From assembly GCA_948571325.1 (NCBI GenBank), contig CAOZKB010000004.1, positions 14,132-27,520 of the forward strand: a DNA stretch of 13,389 nucleotides, given 5' to 3'. This DNA is from an uncultured Candidatus Saccharibacteria bacterium. GTDB taxonomy: Bacteria > Patescibacteriota > Saccharimonadia > Saccharimonadales > Saccharimonadaceae. Below the pieces are notes generated by a model. That model saw nothing but the letters and a program-made list of their open reading frames with translations. It did not search any database and was not told the origin of the DNA. Positions 6,480 to 11,699 of this stretch are shown in pieces (positions within the stretch are counted from its first letter, which is position 1; every line of letters begins with the position of its first letter). Position numbers and translations under genes: made by a program.

Positions 6480-6656
6480 CAAAAAAGGGTGCCACGACGA
6501 TTGAACAAAGCTACCAACACGAACCTATGCAATATTACACATAAATTTGTGGGTATGTCGTGACACCCAGTTTGTTTATGTATAAATATTGTGAGGTTCG
6601 TTGGGGTTTGTTCAAAAATACCAAAAAATGCGTGTTGAATTGTAGCTTTGTTCAAT
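6480..6656 (-). promoter_or_regulatory. Structured 5' leader of the FISUMP gene, candidate attenuator or riboregulator
   Basis: Read along the minus-strand RNA, the leader opens with ATTGAACAAAGCTAC (6656-6642), which pairs perfectly over 15 bp with 6514-6500. CCAACGAACC (6604-6595) pairs with 6525-6514 through a 2-base bulge. GGGTGTCACGAC (6568-6557) pairs with GTCGTGGCACCC (6498-6487), with one G-U, and six U follow. The terminator's left arm lies in the loop of the first two stems and its right arm abuts their right arm, so the stems must form a pseudoknot or exclude each other. The leader ends about 75 bases before the start codon. Conditional termination is inferred from this arrangement. 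I do not recognise a known riboswitch class. Confidence 0.7.
6481..6568 (-). terminator. Intrinsic terminator within the FISUMP leader
   Basis: A 12-bp stem (6557-6568 with 6487-6498) is followed directly by six T on the minus strand (plus-strand A at 6481-6486). The loop is unusually long, 58 bases, and itself contains sequence that pairs upstream. It lies between the promoter and the start codon of the FISUMP gene. Confidence 0.65.
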
Positions 6657-6660
6657 TTTG

Positions 6661-6669
6661 ATTATAGCA
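6661..6669 (-). promoter_or_regulatory. Extended -10 promoter of the FISUMP gene
   Basis: On the minus strand TGCTATAAT (6669-6661) is a perfect extended -10 element without a clear -35 box. The predicted start, about seven bases on, coincides with the first base of the 15-bp leader stem, which supports both calls. Confidence 0.65.
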
Positions 6670-6777
6670 CAGTTTTAGGAAATGCTAGCGGTTTTTGGAG
6701 GTGAAAAATAATTTTCTCGTTGCAAAAATTCCTCAGTTGTTTGGACAAAAGTAATGAGTGTTAAGAATGATTTGCTG

Positions 6778-7290
6778 CTATTTGGTGGGGTAGGGGGCGA
6801 GTTTAACCTCAAGCGGGGATTGATCGATGGAATTGAGGAGCGGGGCGGGGTGGTCGATTTTGCCGAGGTAGGTATATTCATACGGCGTGGTGGAGGATTC
6901 GTAGAAGAGGACGAGGCAATTATCTTCAAAAAGCATAAGGTCTCCAGCGTTGACGGATTGGACTTTGGTGGGATTATTGGGGAGTGGCGCGGAGAAATAG
7001 TAATATTTTTCGCCGGCGAGGTCGGACATAGTGATTTCGAGGGGGAGTTTTTGGTAGAGGGCGCGAGAAGTGGGGTTGTCTTCGAGGGTAATAAGAAAAT
7101 CTAGGCCGTTGGCGGTGAGGACGATGCGGGTGGAAAAATCTGGCTCTGGTTCGATAGTGTTAGTGGAGTTAGAAGTACTGTAATCTTCGATGTTGCTGGT
7201 GATTTGGTCGTGGTAAATTTTGAGAGCAACGAATGGTAAAATAAAAATTAGGGCTAAGATAATAATGGCGAAAATAACTTTTTGGTTCAT
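6778..7290 (-). CDS. Membrane-anchored cyclophilin-like fold protein
   Basis: 170-residue protein with an N-terminal membrane anchor (about 4-25), a polar linker (30-52) and a domain of the Cyclophilin_like type (about 55-165). The key segments are RIVLTANGLDFLITLEDNPTS (55-75), RALYQKLPLEITMSDLAGEKYYYF (76-99), AGDLMLFEDNCLVLFYE (115-131) and YLGKID (141-146), in the order seen in the small bacterial cyclophilin-like family. These proteins share the cyclophilin barrel but usually lack proven prolyl isomerase activity, so the function is open. The domain would face outward. No Shine-Dalgarno sequence is seen before the ATG. No clear terminator lies between it and the downstream FISUMP promoter. 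The plus strand here is very G-rich although the gene is on the minus strand. Confidence 0.72.
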   Translation of the reverse strand: MNQKVIFAIIILALIFILPFVALKIYHDQITSNIEDYSTSNSTNTIEPEPDFSTRIVLTANGLDFLITLEDNPTSRALYQKLPLEITMSDLAGEKYYYFSAPLPNNPTKVQSVNAGDLMLFEDNCLVLFYESSTTPYEYTYLGKIDHPAPLLNSIDQSPLEVKLAPYPTK

Positions 7291-7339
7291 ATGAATATTT
7301 TAGCATAAGAGGAGTAATTGTGATATAGGGGTAGATGGG

Positions 7340-7369
7340 TTGATGTTTTAGGTTGGGGTGTGATATAAT
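7340..7369 (+). promoter_or_regulatory. Promoter of tRNA-Ser(GCT)
   Basis: TTGATG (7340-7345) and a perfect TATAAT (7364-7369) are spaced by 18 bases, ending nine bases before the tRNA 5' end. Confidence 0.75.
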
Positions 7370-7378
7370 GGAGGGGAC

Positions 7379-7471
7379 GGAGGGTTACCCAAGTGGCTGA
7401 AGGGGACGGTTTGCTAAATCGTTAGACTGGGGAAACCTGGTGCGAGGGTTCGAATCCCTCACCCTCCGCCA
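7379..7471 (+). tRNA. tRNA-Ser (anticodon GCT)
   Basis: A class II tRNA of 93 bases with CCA encoded. The acceptor stem is GGAGGGT with ACCCTCC, and the discriminator base is G, as expected for serine. The anticodon loop TTGCTAA is held by ACGGT/ATCGT and presents GCT, which reads AGC and AGT. A long variable arm lies around CTGGGGAAACCTGG, and the T-arm is GAGGGTTCGAATCCCTC. Its last 21 bases plus two following T are repeated exactly at 7587-7609. Confidence 0.95.
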
Positions 7472-7476
7472 TTGCA

Positions 7477-7562
7477 GAAAAGTAAAACAAGTTTTATTTT
7501 CTACAATGAACTTGGAGGGTGCTGTTGAAAATAAATTTTCAACAAATCTTCTGGCGAAGATT
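7477..7562 (+). other. Three consecutive stem-loops between the tRNA end and its duplicate
   Basis: GAAAAGTAAAAC/GTTTTATTTTC (7477-7488 and 7491-7501, one G-U and one bulged A) may be the tRNA terminator. It is followed by the perfect GTTGAAAA/TTTTCAAC (7524-7531 and 7536-7543, loop TAAA) and the perfect AATCTTC/GAAGATT (7545-7551 and 7556-7562, loop TGGC). No reading frame of note lies here. Confidence 0.55.
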
Positions 7563-7586
7563 GGGATTCTTAAATGTGGGGCATAA

Positions 7587-7609
7587 CGAATCCCTCACCC
7601 TCCGCCATT
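7587..7609 (+). repeat. Duplicated tRNA-Ser 3' end (attachment-site-like direct repeat)
   Basis: These 23 bases are identical to 7451-7473: the T-loop half, acceptor 3' strand, CCA and two T of tRNA-Ser(GCT). The match ends abruptly on both sides. Such duplications are left when a site-specific element integrates at a tRNA gene, but only 113 bases separate the copies. A run of T (7608-7613) follows, so this copy could also serve as a terminator. Confidence 0.85.
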
Positions 7610-7617
7610 TTTTGTAG

Positions 7618-7628
7618 TATAATATAAT
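7618..7628 (+). promoter_or_regulatory. -10 region of the two-helix membrane protein gene
   Basis: Two overlapping TATAAT hexamers (7618-7623 and 7623-7628) end four to nine bases before the ATG at 7633, and there is no ribosome binding site between. The transcript is therefore probably leaderless. No good -35 box is visible. Confidence 0.5.
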
Positions 7629-7632
7629 TATT

Positions 7633-8091
7633 ATGGCAAAGACAATTACTTGGGAGGCGGAGGAATATATAGTCCGCGATAAGACAAAATGGTGGTATGT
7701 GGGGTTGGTTGCAGTAGGATTGGTTTTGTCGGGAATTGCTATTTGGATTCAATCTTGGACGTTTTTGGCAGTGGTGATTTTGAGTGTGGTAGCGCTGATT
7801 GTGTATGCGTTGCGTCCGCCGCGAGTATTAAAATATACCCTGAACAACAAAGGTTTGATTGAAGATACGCGGGAGTATGATTTTGATCAGTTTAAGGCGT
7901 TTGGGATTTTGAACGAGAATAAACATTATGCAATTGTTTTGACGCCGAGAAAAAGGTTTTCGCCGAGGATGACGGTGTATTTCCCTGCTGCGCAAGGTGA
8001 GGAAATCGTGGATGCGTTTGGGGCAAGGTTGCCGATGGAAACAGTGCAGTTGGATTTGCTAGATAAATTAATAAAGTTCTTGCGGATTTAG
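7633..8091 (+). CDS. Two-helix membrane protein of unknown function
   Basis: 152 residues. A short hydrophilic N-terminus (1-19, EAEEYIVRDKTKWW) is followed by two closely spaced transmembrane helices (about 20-39 and 42-60), then a soluble domain of about 90 residues. That domain begins RPPRVLKYTLNNKGL and contains EYDFDQFKAFGI and KRFSPRMTVYFP; its alternating strands and final helix (LDLLDKLIKFLRI) resemble the layout of bacterial PH-like membrane proteins. This is a pattern impression only, and I do not recognise a named family with confidence. A cytoplasmic location for the soluble domain is expected from the positive residues after the second helix. The gene has its own -10 region immediately upstream and is followed at once by the promoter of the next gene. 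Confidence 0.8.
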   Translation: MAKTITWEAEEYIVRDKTKWWYVGLVAVGLVLSGIAIWIQSWTFLAVVILSVVALIVYALRPPRVLKYTLNNKGLIEDTREYDFDQFKAFGILNENKHYAIVLTPRKRFSPRMTVYFPAAQGEEIVDAFGARLPMETVQLDLLDKLIKFLRI

Positions 8092-8108
8092 AAAAAGTCC
8101 TGTATAAT
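8080..8108 (+). promoter_or_regulatory. Promoter of the Ala/Pro-rich protein gene
   Basis: TTGCGG (8080-8085) and a perfect TATAAT (8103-8108) are spaced by 17 bases. The -35 box overlaps the last codons of the preceding gene. Confidence 0.6.
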
Positions 8109-8162
8109 AGGGGTTATATACGTGTAAATAATGGTAAACATTAATAGAAGGTGGGAACCGAA

Positions 8163-8657
8163 ATGAATCAAAATCGTAACAAAGACAACGATTTGCAACG
8201 TGCAATCGATGAGATCACCCAGAAAGGTGGTTCTAATAATGGCAAACCAGCTCCGGCCCCGGCCCCAGCTGCTCCTGCTGGTCAAGCTCCGGCGAATATG
8301 ATGCCACCTGTGCAGCCAGCGCCAAATACAATGAAATTACCAACTCCGCCAATGCCACAGCCAGCGATGACAATGCCTGCTGCTGCAGCGATGGGTGGTT
8401 TTGGACGCGCGATGGGCTATGGTGCGGATATTTCGAAAGTGAAGGAAGCGGCTTTGAAAGAGTTGTTCCCTATTATGGATCGTGTGGAAGTTGAACCTGA
8501 GAAGCGGTTCTTGCTCTATCAGGAAATGTTGAATTCAATGCGCGATAAGGCAGTGATTGCTCCAGCTTATGAAGCGGCTCGCCAGATTCGTGATGATAAG
8601 ATTCGGGCGGATTCGTTGCTATACTTAATCAATAGCATCGATGAAATGTCGCTTTAA
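8163..8657 (+). CDS. Ala/Pro-rich protein with helical C-terminal domain, function unknown
   Basis: 164 residues. The ATG at 8163 is chosen because AGAAGGTGG lies about ten bases upstream; an in-frame GTG at 8151 is inside that site. The N-terminus (1-22) is polar and probably helical, residues 28-75 are low-complexity Pro/Ala/Met (repeated PAPA and PPMPQP patterns) and probably disordered, and residues 88-164 are charged and helical (DISKVKEAALKELFPIMDRV, then EKRFLLYQEMLNSMRDK). There is no signal peptide or membrane helix, so it should be cytoplasmic. The layout suggests a small adaptor or interaction domain on a flexible arm, but no family is recognised. The stop codon lies inside the left arm of the long palindrome at 8652-8778. 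Confidence 0.8.
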   Translation: MNQNRNKDNDLQRAIDEITQKGGSNNGKPAPAPAPAAPAGQAPANMMPPVQPAPNTMKLPTPPMPQPAMTMPAAAAMGGFGRAMGYGADISKVKEAALKELFPIMDRVEVEPEKRFLLYQEMLNSMRDKAVIAPAYEAARQIRDDKIRADSLLYLINSIDEMSL

Positions 8658-8778
8658 CGAGTTCTCTTGACGAATTACTTCGTTGAAAGTTCCAGTACGC
8701 AGAGGCAGGGCCATAAGCCCAGCCTCTTTGCGTGCTTCACTTTCGCTTCGTACTTCATTCAAGATAATCTCGTTAAAG
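8652..8778. repeat. Long imperfect palindrome (127 bp)
   Basis: CTTTAACGAG (8652-8661) and CTCGTTAAAG (8769-8778) are exact inverted repeats. Inside them further arms pair: TTcTCTTGA with TTCAAGAtAA, GAAAGT (8685-8690) with ACTTTC (8739-8744), GTACGCAGAGGC (8695-8706) with GCCTCTttGCGTGC, and GGGC (8708-8711) with GCCC (8717-8720) around a CATAA loop. Almost the whole length folds into one hairpin. It could be a miniature inverted-repeat element, a small RNA, or an outsized terminator for the gene whose stop it contains. No target-site duplication is visible. Confidence 0.6.
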
Positions 8779-8865
8779 TAATATTCTTTTGCGGTTCTCA
8801 TCTTTGTCTTGAACTATCTCGCTAATAATACCCTAAAGTAGTGGACTTTGCGCGTTATGATAAAA

Positions 8866-8888
8866 CTTTATAGTATAAAGATTATAAT
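8866..8888 (+). promoter_or_regulatory. AT-rich palindrome and -10-like hexamer before fragment copy 2
   Basis: CTTTATA (8866-8872) and TATAAAG (8874-8880) form a 15-base palindrome. A perfect TATAAT (8883-8888) follows and runs into the conserved 5' edge of the FISUMP fragment. There is no clear -35 box. Copy 1 has a comparable TAGTATAAT just before its edge. Positions 8779-8865 show nothing else. Confidence 0.35.
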
Positions 8889-9125
8889 ATTGCTTCCCCT
8901 CCCCTCTACTTTGTGCGTAGTGGAGTAGTTGATTTATTGCTTGGATCTTTGCAGGATACTGTAGGCGGTGGAGTTTATATGTGGAGTGATGTACCTAGGC
9001 AGTCTGATGAGACTAGAAGTTATTTTTTATCAGTTAATGCTACGGATATTGATGTTTCTGGTTATAGTAGGAGATTCTTTGCTTTCCGCGGCCGTAATAT
9101 GGCGTCTCCTTCGATTCGTGGTTGA
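8874..9125 (+). pseudogene. Orphan C-terminal FISUMP-domain fragment, copy 2
   Basis: The frame is open from 8874 to a TGA at 9123-9125 and reads as the last 80 or so residues of a FISUMP domain. ASPPLYFVRSGVV corresponds to ELAPFYYPRSGVV in the 12300-13389 protein, then come GGGVYMWSDV (aligning with the WSST region), ETRSYFLSVN, SRRFFAFRGRN and a final SIRG. It has no ATG near the beginning, no ribosome site and no N-terminal part, so it is not a functional exported protein as it stands. Unlike copy 1 the frame is intact, without the 78-base insertion. Both edges are shared with copy 1, including the palindrome about 30 bases after the stop. It may be a truncated paralogue or a silent 3' cassette for the full-length genes nearby. 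Confidence 0.5.
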
Positions 9126-9155
9126 TTTTATGGAATTAATAGAGAAGAAATGTGG

Positions 9156-9184
9156 TTGAACTTGTACAGCCTGTACAAGTTCGA
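9156..9184. repeat. Long palindrome, copy 2
   Basis: GAACTTGTACAG (9158-9169) and its exact reverse complement (9171-9182) flank one central C, with the outermost T/A pair also kept. It matches the element at 2652-2680 except for the central base and one outer base, and sits at the same place relative to a FISUMP fragment. Confidence 0.75.
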
Positions 9185-9203
9185 TTGAGCTATATTGCTA
9201 ATG

Positions 9204-9228
9204 AAAAAGCCCCTCGAATGAAGGGCTT
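9204..9228 (-). terminator. Intrinsic terminator of the 9254-9973 gene
   Basis: On the minus strand AAGCCCTTC (9228-9220) pairs with GAGGGGCTT (9215-9207) over nine pairs with loop ATTC, and TTTTT ends at 9204. It lies 26 bases past the stop codon. Confidence 0.85.
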
Positions 9229-9253
9229 GAGAATAAGAGGAAAGATGACGGAT

Positions 9254-9973
9254 TTAGGTGATGTCGTTTGATGGGGAAATTGAGGTATTATTGGGGGTAA
9301 TTGGCTCTGGTTCGTCGGGTGTTGAAATATTATTGAAAAAAGCTGCGCCATATGTATGAGAAAGGTGCTGTAGGTAGGTCTTAAGTTTGAGTAAGCTGAG
9401 TTTGTTGCAGGGTACTTTTGTGAAGGTATTGACGCCGATAGTCGATGGGTCAGGCAAATCAAGGGTGATATATGGTCGATTGGGGACGATGTTGCCACCA
9501 AGTTGATTTATTGTATGCGTCTGTTCCATGAATTTGTCTATATTTTGATCATAATCGGTGTAGATTTGCAGATTGTGTTGATGTTCGATGGCGACTTTTT
9601 GGTAAATGGTTTCTAATTGCGCGAGAAGATAACAGGAACAATCGTGCTGTATGTCATTGGCTATGTTTGATGTGCTGATGTTAACATAGCCAGACGTATC
9701 TAGGTCTGCGCTTGAATCGTAGTCTGAATAGAAAATGAAAGTAACTTTTGGAAAACCATGAGTAATGCGATAATCGGGACAACATTTTGCTTCGCCTTCT
9801 TGGTATAGTTTCGATAGGTTATTGATAGTTTTTTGGACGGATATCTCGTAGAATTTAGCTGCGGCATGGCTTGGTAGTGTAGCGGAACGCTCCTTACAAA
9901 AAGCATTAAGTTCTGCAAGGATTTTTTCTACTCGTTCTGGTGAAACTGACTTGGGATCTAATTCATAGTTCAT
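9254..9973 (-). CDS. Uncharacterised cytoplasmic protein
   Basis: 239 residues, with no signal peptide or membrane helix. AGGAGG lies eight bases before the ATG, and the gene has a good promoter and terminator, so it is a real single-gene unit. Residues 1-60 are helical (SPERVEKILAELNAFCKE; KTINNLSKLYQEGEAK). The middle has strands such as KVTFIFYSDYD and GYVNISTSNI and four cysteines in two clusters (C64/C65 and C112/C114), which could bind a metal. Residues about 165-180 (PNRPYITLDLPDPSTIG) and a helix (LSLLKLKTYLQHLSHTYGAAF) follow, and the tail is Pro/Thr/Asn-rich. I do not recognise the family. The plus strand is G-rich here despite minus-strand coding, as in the rest of the left part. 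Confidence 0.8.
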   Translation of the reverse strand: MNYELDPKSVSPERVEKILAELNAFCKERSATLPSHAAAKFYEISVQKTINNLSKLYQEGEAKCCPDYRITHGFPKVTFIFYSDYDSSADLDTSGYVNISTSNIANDIQHDCSCYLLAQLETIYQKVAIEHQHNLQIYTDYDQNIDKFMEQTHTINQLGGNIVPNRPYITLDLPDPSTIGVNTFTKVPCNKLSLLKLKTYLQHLSHTYGAAFFNNISTPDEPEPITPNNTSISPSNDIT

Positions 9974-10015
9974 ATTTTTTCCTCCTGATTTGAAATGTAC
10001 TTGTGTGACTGGCTA

Positions 10016-10044
10016 ATTGTATCATACATTGTTTGATTTGGCAA
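10016..10044 (-). promoter_or_regulatory. Promoter of the 9254-9973 gene
   Basis: On the minus strand TTGCCA (10044-10039) and TACAAT (10021-10016) each match consensus at five of six positions and are spaced by 17 bases. They lie about 43 bases before the start codon. Confidence 0.75.
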
Positions 10045-10056
10045 TGGTGGTATAAT
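10029..10056 (+). promoter_or_regulatory. Divergent promoter reading into the insertion sequence
   Basis: TTGTTT (10029-10034) and a perfect TATAAT (10051-10056) are spaced by 16 bases. The first base of the insertion sequence (10062) lies about where transcription would start, so the element may have landed in a host promoter and split it from its gene. Confidence 0.5.
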
Positions 10057-10098
10057 GAAAAGGTTCACTTAACGAATCCAGAAAGAAAGCTCAACAAA

Positions 10099-10161
10099 AT
10101 AGGAACAATCTTTATAATTAGTAGTAGCAATACAAACTAATAAATAAGGAGTTGTTCCTAT
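10099..10161 (+). promoter_or_regulatory. Inverted repeat in the transposase leader masking the ribosome site
   Basis: ATAGGAACAA (10099-10108) and TTGTTCCTAT (10152-10161) are perfect inverted repeats, and the right arm covers the start codon (10160-10162) next to the ribosome site AAGGAG (10146-10151). A TATAAT at 10113-10118 lies between the arms, so a transcript from it would lack the left arm, while read-through transcripts from outside would carry both. Confidence 0.6.
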
Positions 10162-10963
10162 GCATAGTATAGCAGATTTACCAAATAATTATCATTGCCA
10201 TCGTAATTTCTATAAAGCAATATGGGGAGATTGCACTTGTAGTCATTGTGGTTCTCGGAAGTTAAAGTTTAAGGATAACTATGAGTATTGTCCTGATTGT
10301 AAGCACAAGTCTTCAGTTAAAGCAGAAACTATCTTTAGGTCTAGTAATCTCACCTATAAGCGTATTTATGTCCTCATTTGGAGCTGGCAACAGAAGATTG
10401 GTATTGGCGATATAGTAAAGCTAACTGGAATGTCATATCCCACCGTAGAACGTTGGCTGGAGCGTCTGAGGGCAGCTTTGGCGCCCTCAGACGTGGTCCT
10501 AGAGGATATCGTAGAGATAGATGGTAGTTTCTTCGGTAGACTTAAGTATGGCAAACAAAAACTCGTGGCAGGAGCTATTAATCCTGGAAATAAGCAGATT
10601 GTCCTTGAAGTTGTTACAGCACGTGATTCTGAAGCCGTAGAGACGTTTGTGAATGCTCATATTAAGCCCGGCAGCCTAATCAGAACTGATGCGCTTGCAT
10701 CTTATAACTCATGGTCGCTAGACGGCTATGATCACGAAAGATGTGACCATGCTGCTGGATTCTATGGTATTACGAACCACATAGAAAACCTCTGGAGCGT
10801 CATGAAGCGAGCCCTTCGTCACATCTATCGTGATCTCACCTTCCCGCTTAGACAGCTCAACCTCATCCTTCGTGAATGGGAAAATCGCTACAATCATCCC
10901 GAGCTATTTTATAATGTAGATAGCTACTTAAAACTCAGAGGTTGTTCTAAGTTCGTTTATTAA
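10160..10963 (+). CDS. IS1595 family transposase (ISXO2-like)
   Basis: 267-residue transposase, complete and apparently intact. The N-terminal zinc ribbon has C27-x-x-C30 and C44-x-x-C47 (SHCGSRKL and YCPDCKHKSS). A helix-turn-helix region lies at about 80-105 (IGDIVKLTGMSYPTVERWLERLR). The ISXO2-type catalytic domain shows EIDGSFFG (D121), IRTDALASY (D177) and TNHIENLWSVMKRALR (N206/E209), matching the DDE/DDN arrangement of the family. The enzyme would cut and move the element by its terminal repeats. AAGGAG lies eight bases before the ATG, so initiation is potentially strong but may be restrained by the leader inverted repeat. No frameshift or internal stop is present, so the element could be active. 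Confidence 0.93.
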   Translation: MHSIADLPNNYHCHRNFYKAIWGDCTCSHCGSRKLKFKDNYEYCPDCKHKSSVKAETIFRSSNLTYKRIYVLIWSWQQKIGIGDIVKLTGMSYPTVERWLERLRAALAPSDVVLEDIVEIDGSFFGRLKYGKQKLVAGAINPGNKQIVLEVVTARDSEAVETFVNAHIKPGSLIRTDALASYNSWSLDGYDHERCDHAAGFYGITNHIENLWSVMKRALRHIYRDLTFPLRQLNLILREWENRYNHPELFYNVDSYLKLRGCSKFVY

Positions 10964-11132
10964 ACCTGTTAAGCCTCCCAGACGTTCGAGATTCATCTCT
11001 CGCCTATCTCTAGACTAAAAGACGATAAAACTATTACTTTGAACACTAAAATTCACGAGAAATGACGAGAACGTGCTGTTGCTAAAAATCATGTTTTATA
11101 CTATCATTTAAGTCAATGTGCTAGTTGATTCT

Positions 11133-11634
11133 ATGAAAAAGCCAAACCAAGATTGGGCATTTAACAAATTCATCACAGAAGCACCAGATTCTGTGCTTGC
11201 TTATGCTAAAAATGAAAAGCAAAAAGAAGCTTTTTCTAATTAAAAATGACTGGAATTATATTGGAGAACAAATCTATGATGGAATAAAGGATACCGAAAC
11301 AAAACGTAAAAAGACCCTTGATTCCAATGTATTACAAAATGTCGTTCTCAGGTTCTTAATCGCTAATGATTTTTCCAATACAGATATTGAGAACATAGCC
11401 AAAGAGATTTTTTACTCGGACAATGCAATCTTTCCAACCAATAGGGAGACAATCACCGCCGATGACTGTGCTAATTATAAGCATATTGTCAATAAACGCT
11501 CTGGACATGACTGGTTCCGCAAAGCAATAGCTGATTATCGGGAATATGCTAATAGTTCAAATTCCCAAGAATTCGACTTGGACTTTGATGACGAGTTTCT
11601 TAGATTTGAAATCAAGCCTCATACCGAAGATTAG
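11133..11634 (+). pseudogene. Frameshifted gene of unknown function
   Basis: An ATG at 11133 opens a 36-codon frame, MKKPNQDWAFNKFITEAPDS and so on, ending at TAA 11241-11243. The next frame is open from 11137 to 11634 and reads as ordinary protein from about KNDWNYIGEQIYDGIKDTET onward. A single-base change in the A/T-rich stretch 11219-11246 would join them into one protein of about 165 residues, which is the simplest reading. The alternative is a separate gene starting at ATG 11203 or 11212, but these have no ribosome site and give an implausible Lys-rich start. The main part is polar and mostly helical (NVLQNVVLRFLIANDFSNTD, HDWFRKAIADYREYANSS) with an acidic end. No family is recognised. 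The spacer 10967-11132 before it shows nothing beyond a weak TATACT at 11097-11102. Confidence 0.5.
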
Positions 11635-11699
11635 ACAGAATATAAAATCTTTTTTTATATACTAGGGGCAACCTTCCTTTTTGCTGCTAAGCTGTGGGT

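Larger units (their letters stand above)
10062..10966 (+). mobile_element. IS1595-like insertion sequence
   Basis: About 905 bp, bounded by terminal inverted repeats of 20 bases (10062-10081, beginning GGTTCACTTAACGAATCC, and 10947-10966), which agree at 14 of 20 positions. It contains one transposase gene nearly filling the element, whose stop codon lies in the right repeat. The family comes from the transposase. No target duplication is visible in the flanking eight bases (AATGAAAA on the left, TGTTAAGC on the right), so the ends may be off by a few bases or the insertion may be old. Base composition inside is balanced, unlike the G-rich region to the left. Confidence 0.8.

Noticed and set aside
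6480..6482. In-frame ATG giving a 26-residue longer FISUMP protein
   Set aside because: It lies directly at the U-run of the leader terminator and lacks a ribosome site, and it would put a basic extension before the signal peptide. The ATG at 6404 has GGAGG in place.
6487..6498. TGGCACC in the leader resembles the conserved T-box core
   Set aside because: It lies in the 3' arm of the terminator itself, the other T-box elements are missing, and the gene has no link to amino acids.
6754..7104. Plus-strand reading frame opposite the cyclophilin-like gene
   Set aside because: Gly-rich shadow product without motifs; the minus-strand frame has a membrane anchor and domain signatures.
8652..8661. 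Palindrome arm TTTAACGA resembling the insertion sequence end CTTAACGA
   Set aside because: The likeness covers only about eight bases and does not continue, so a derivation from the IS cannot be supported.
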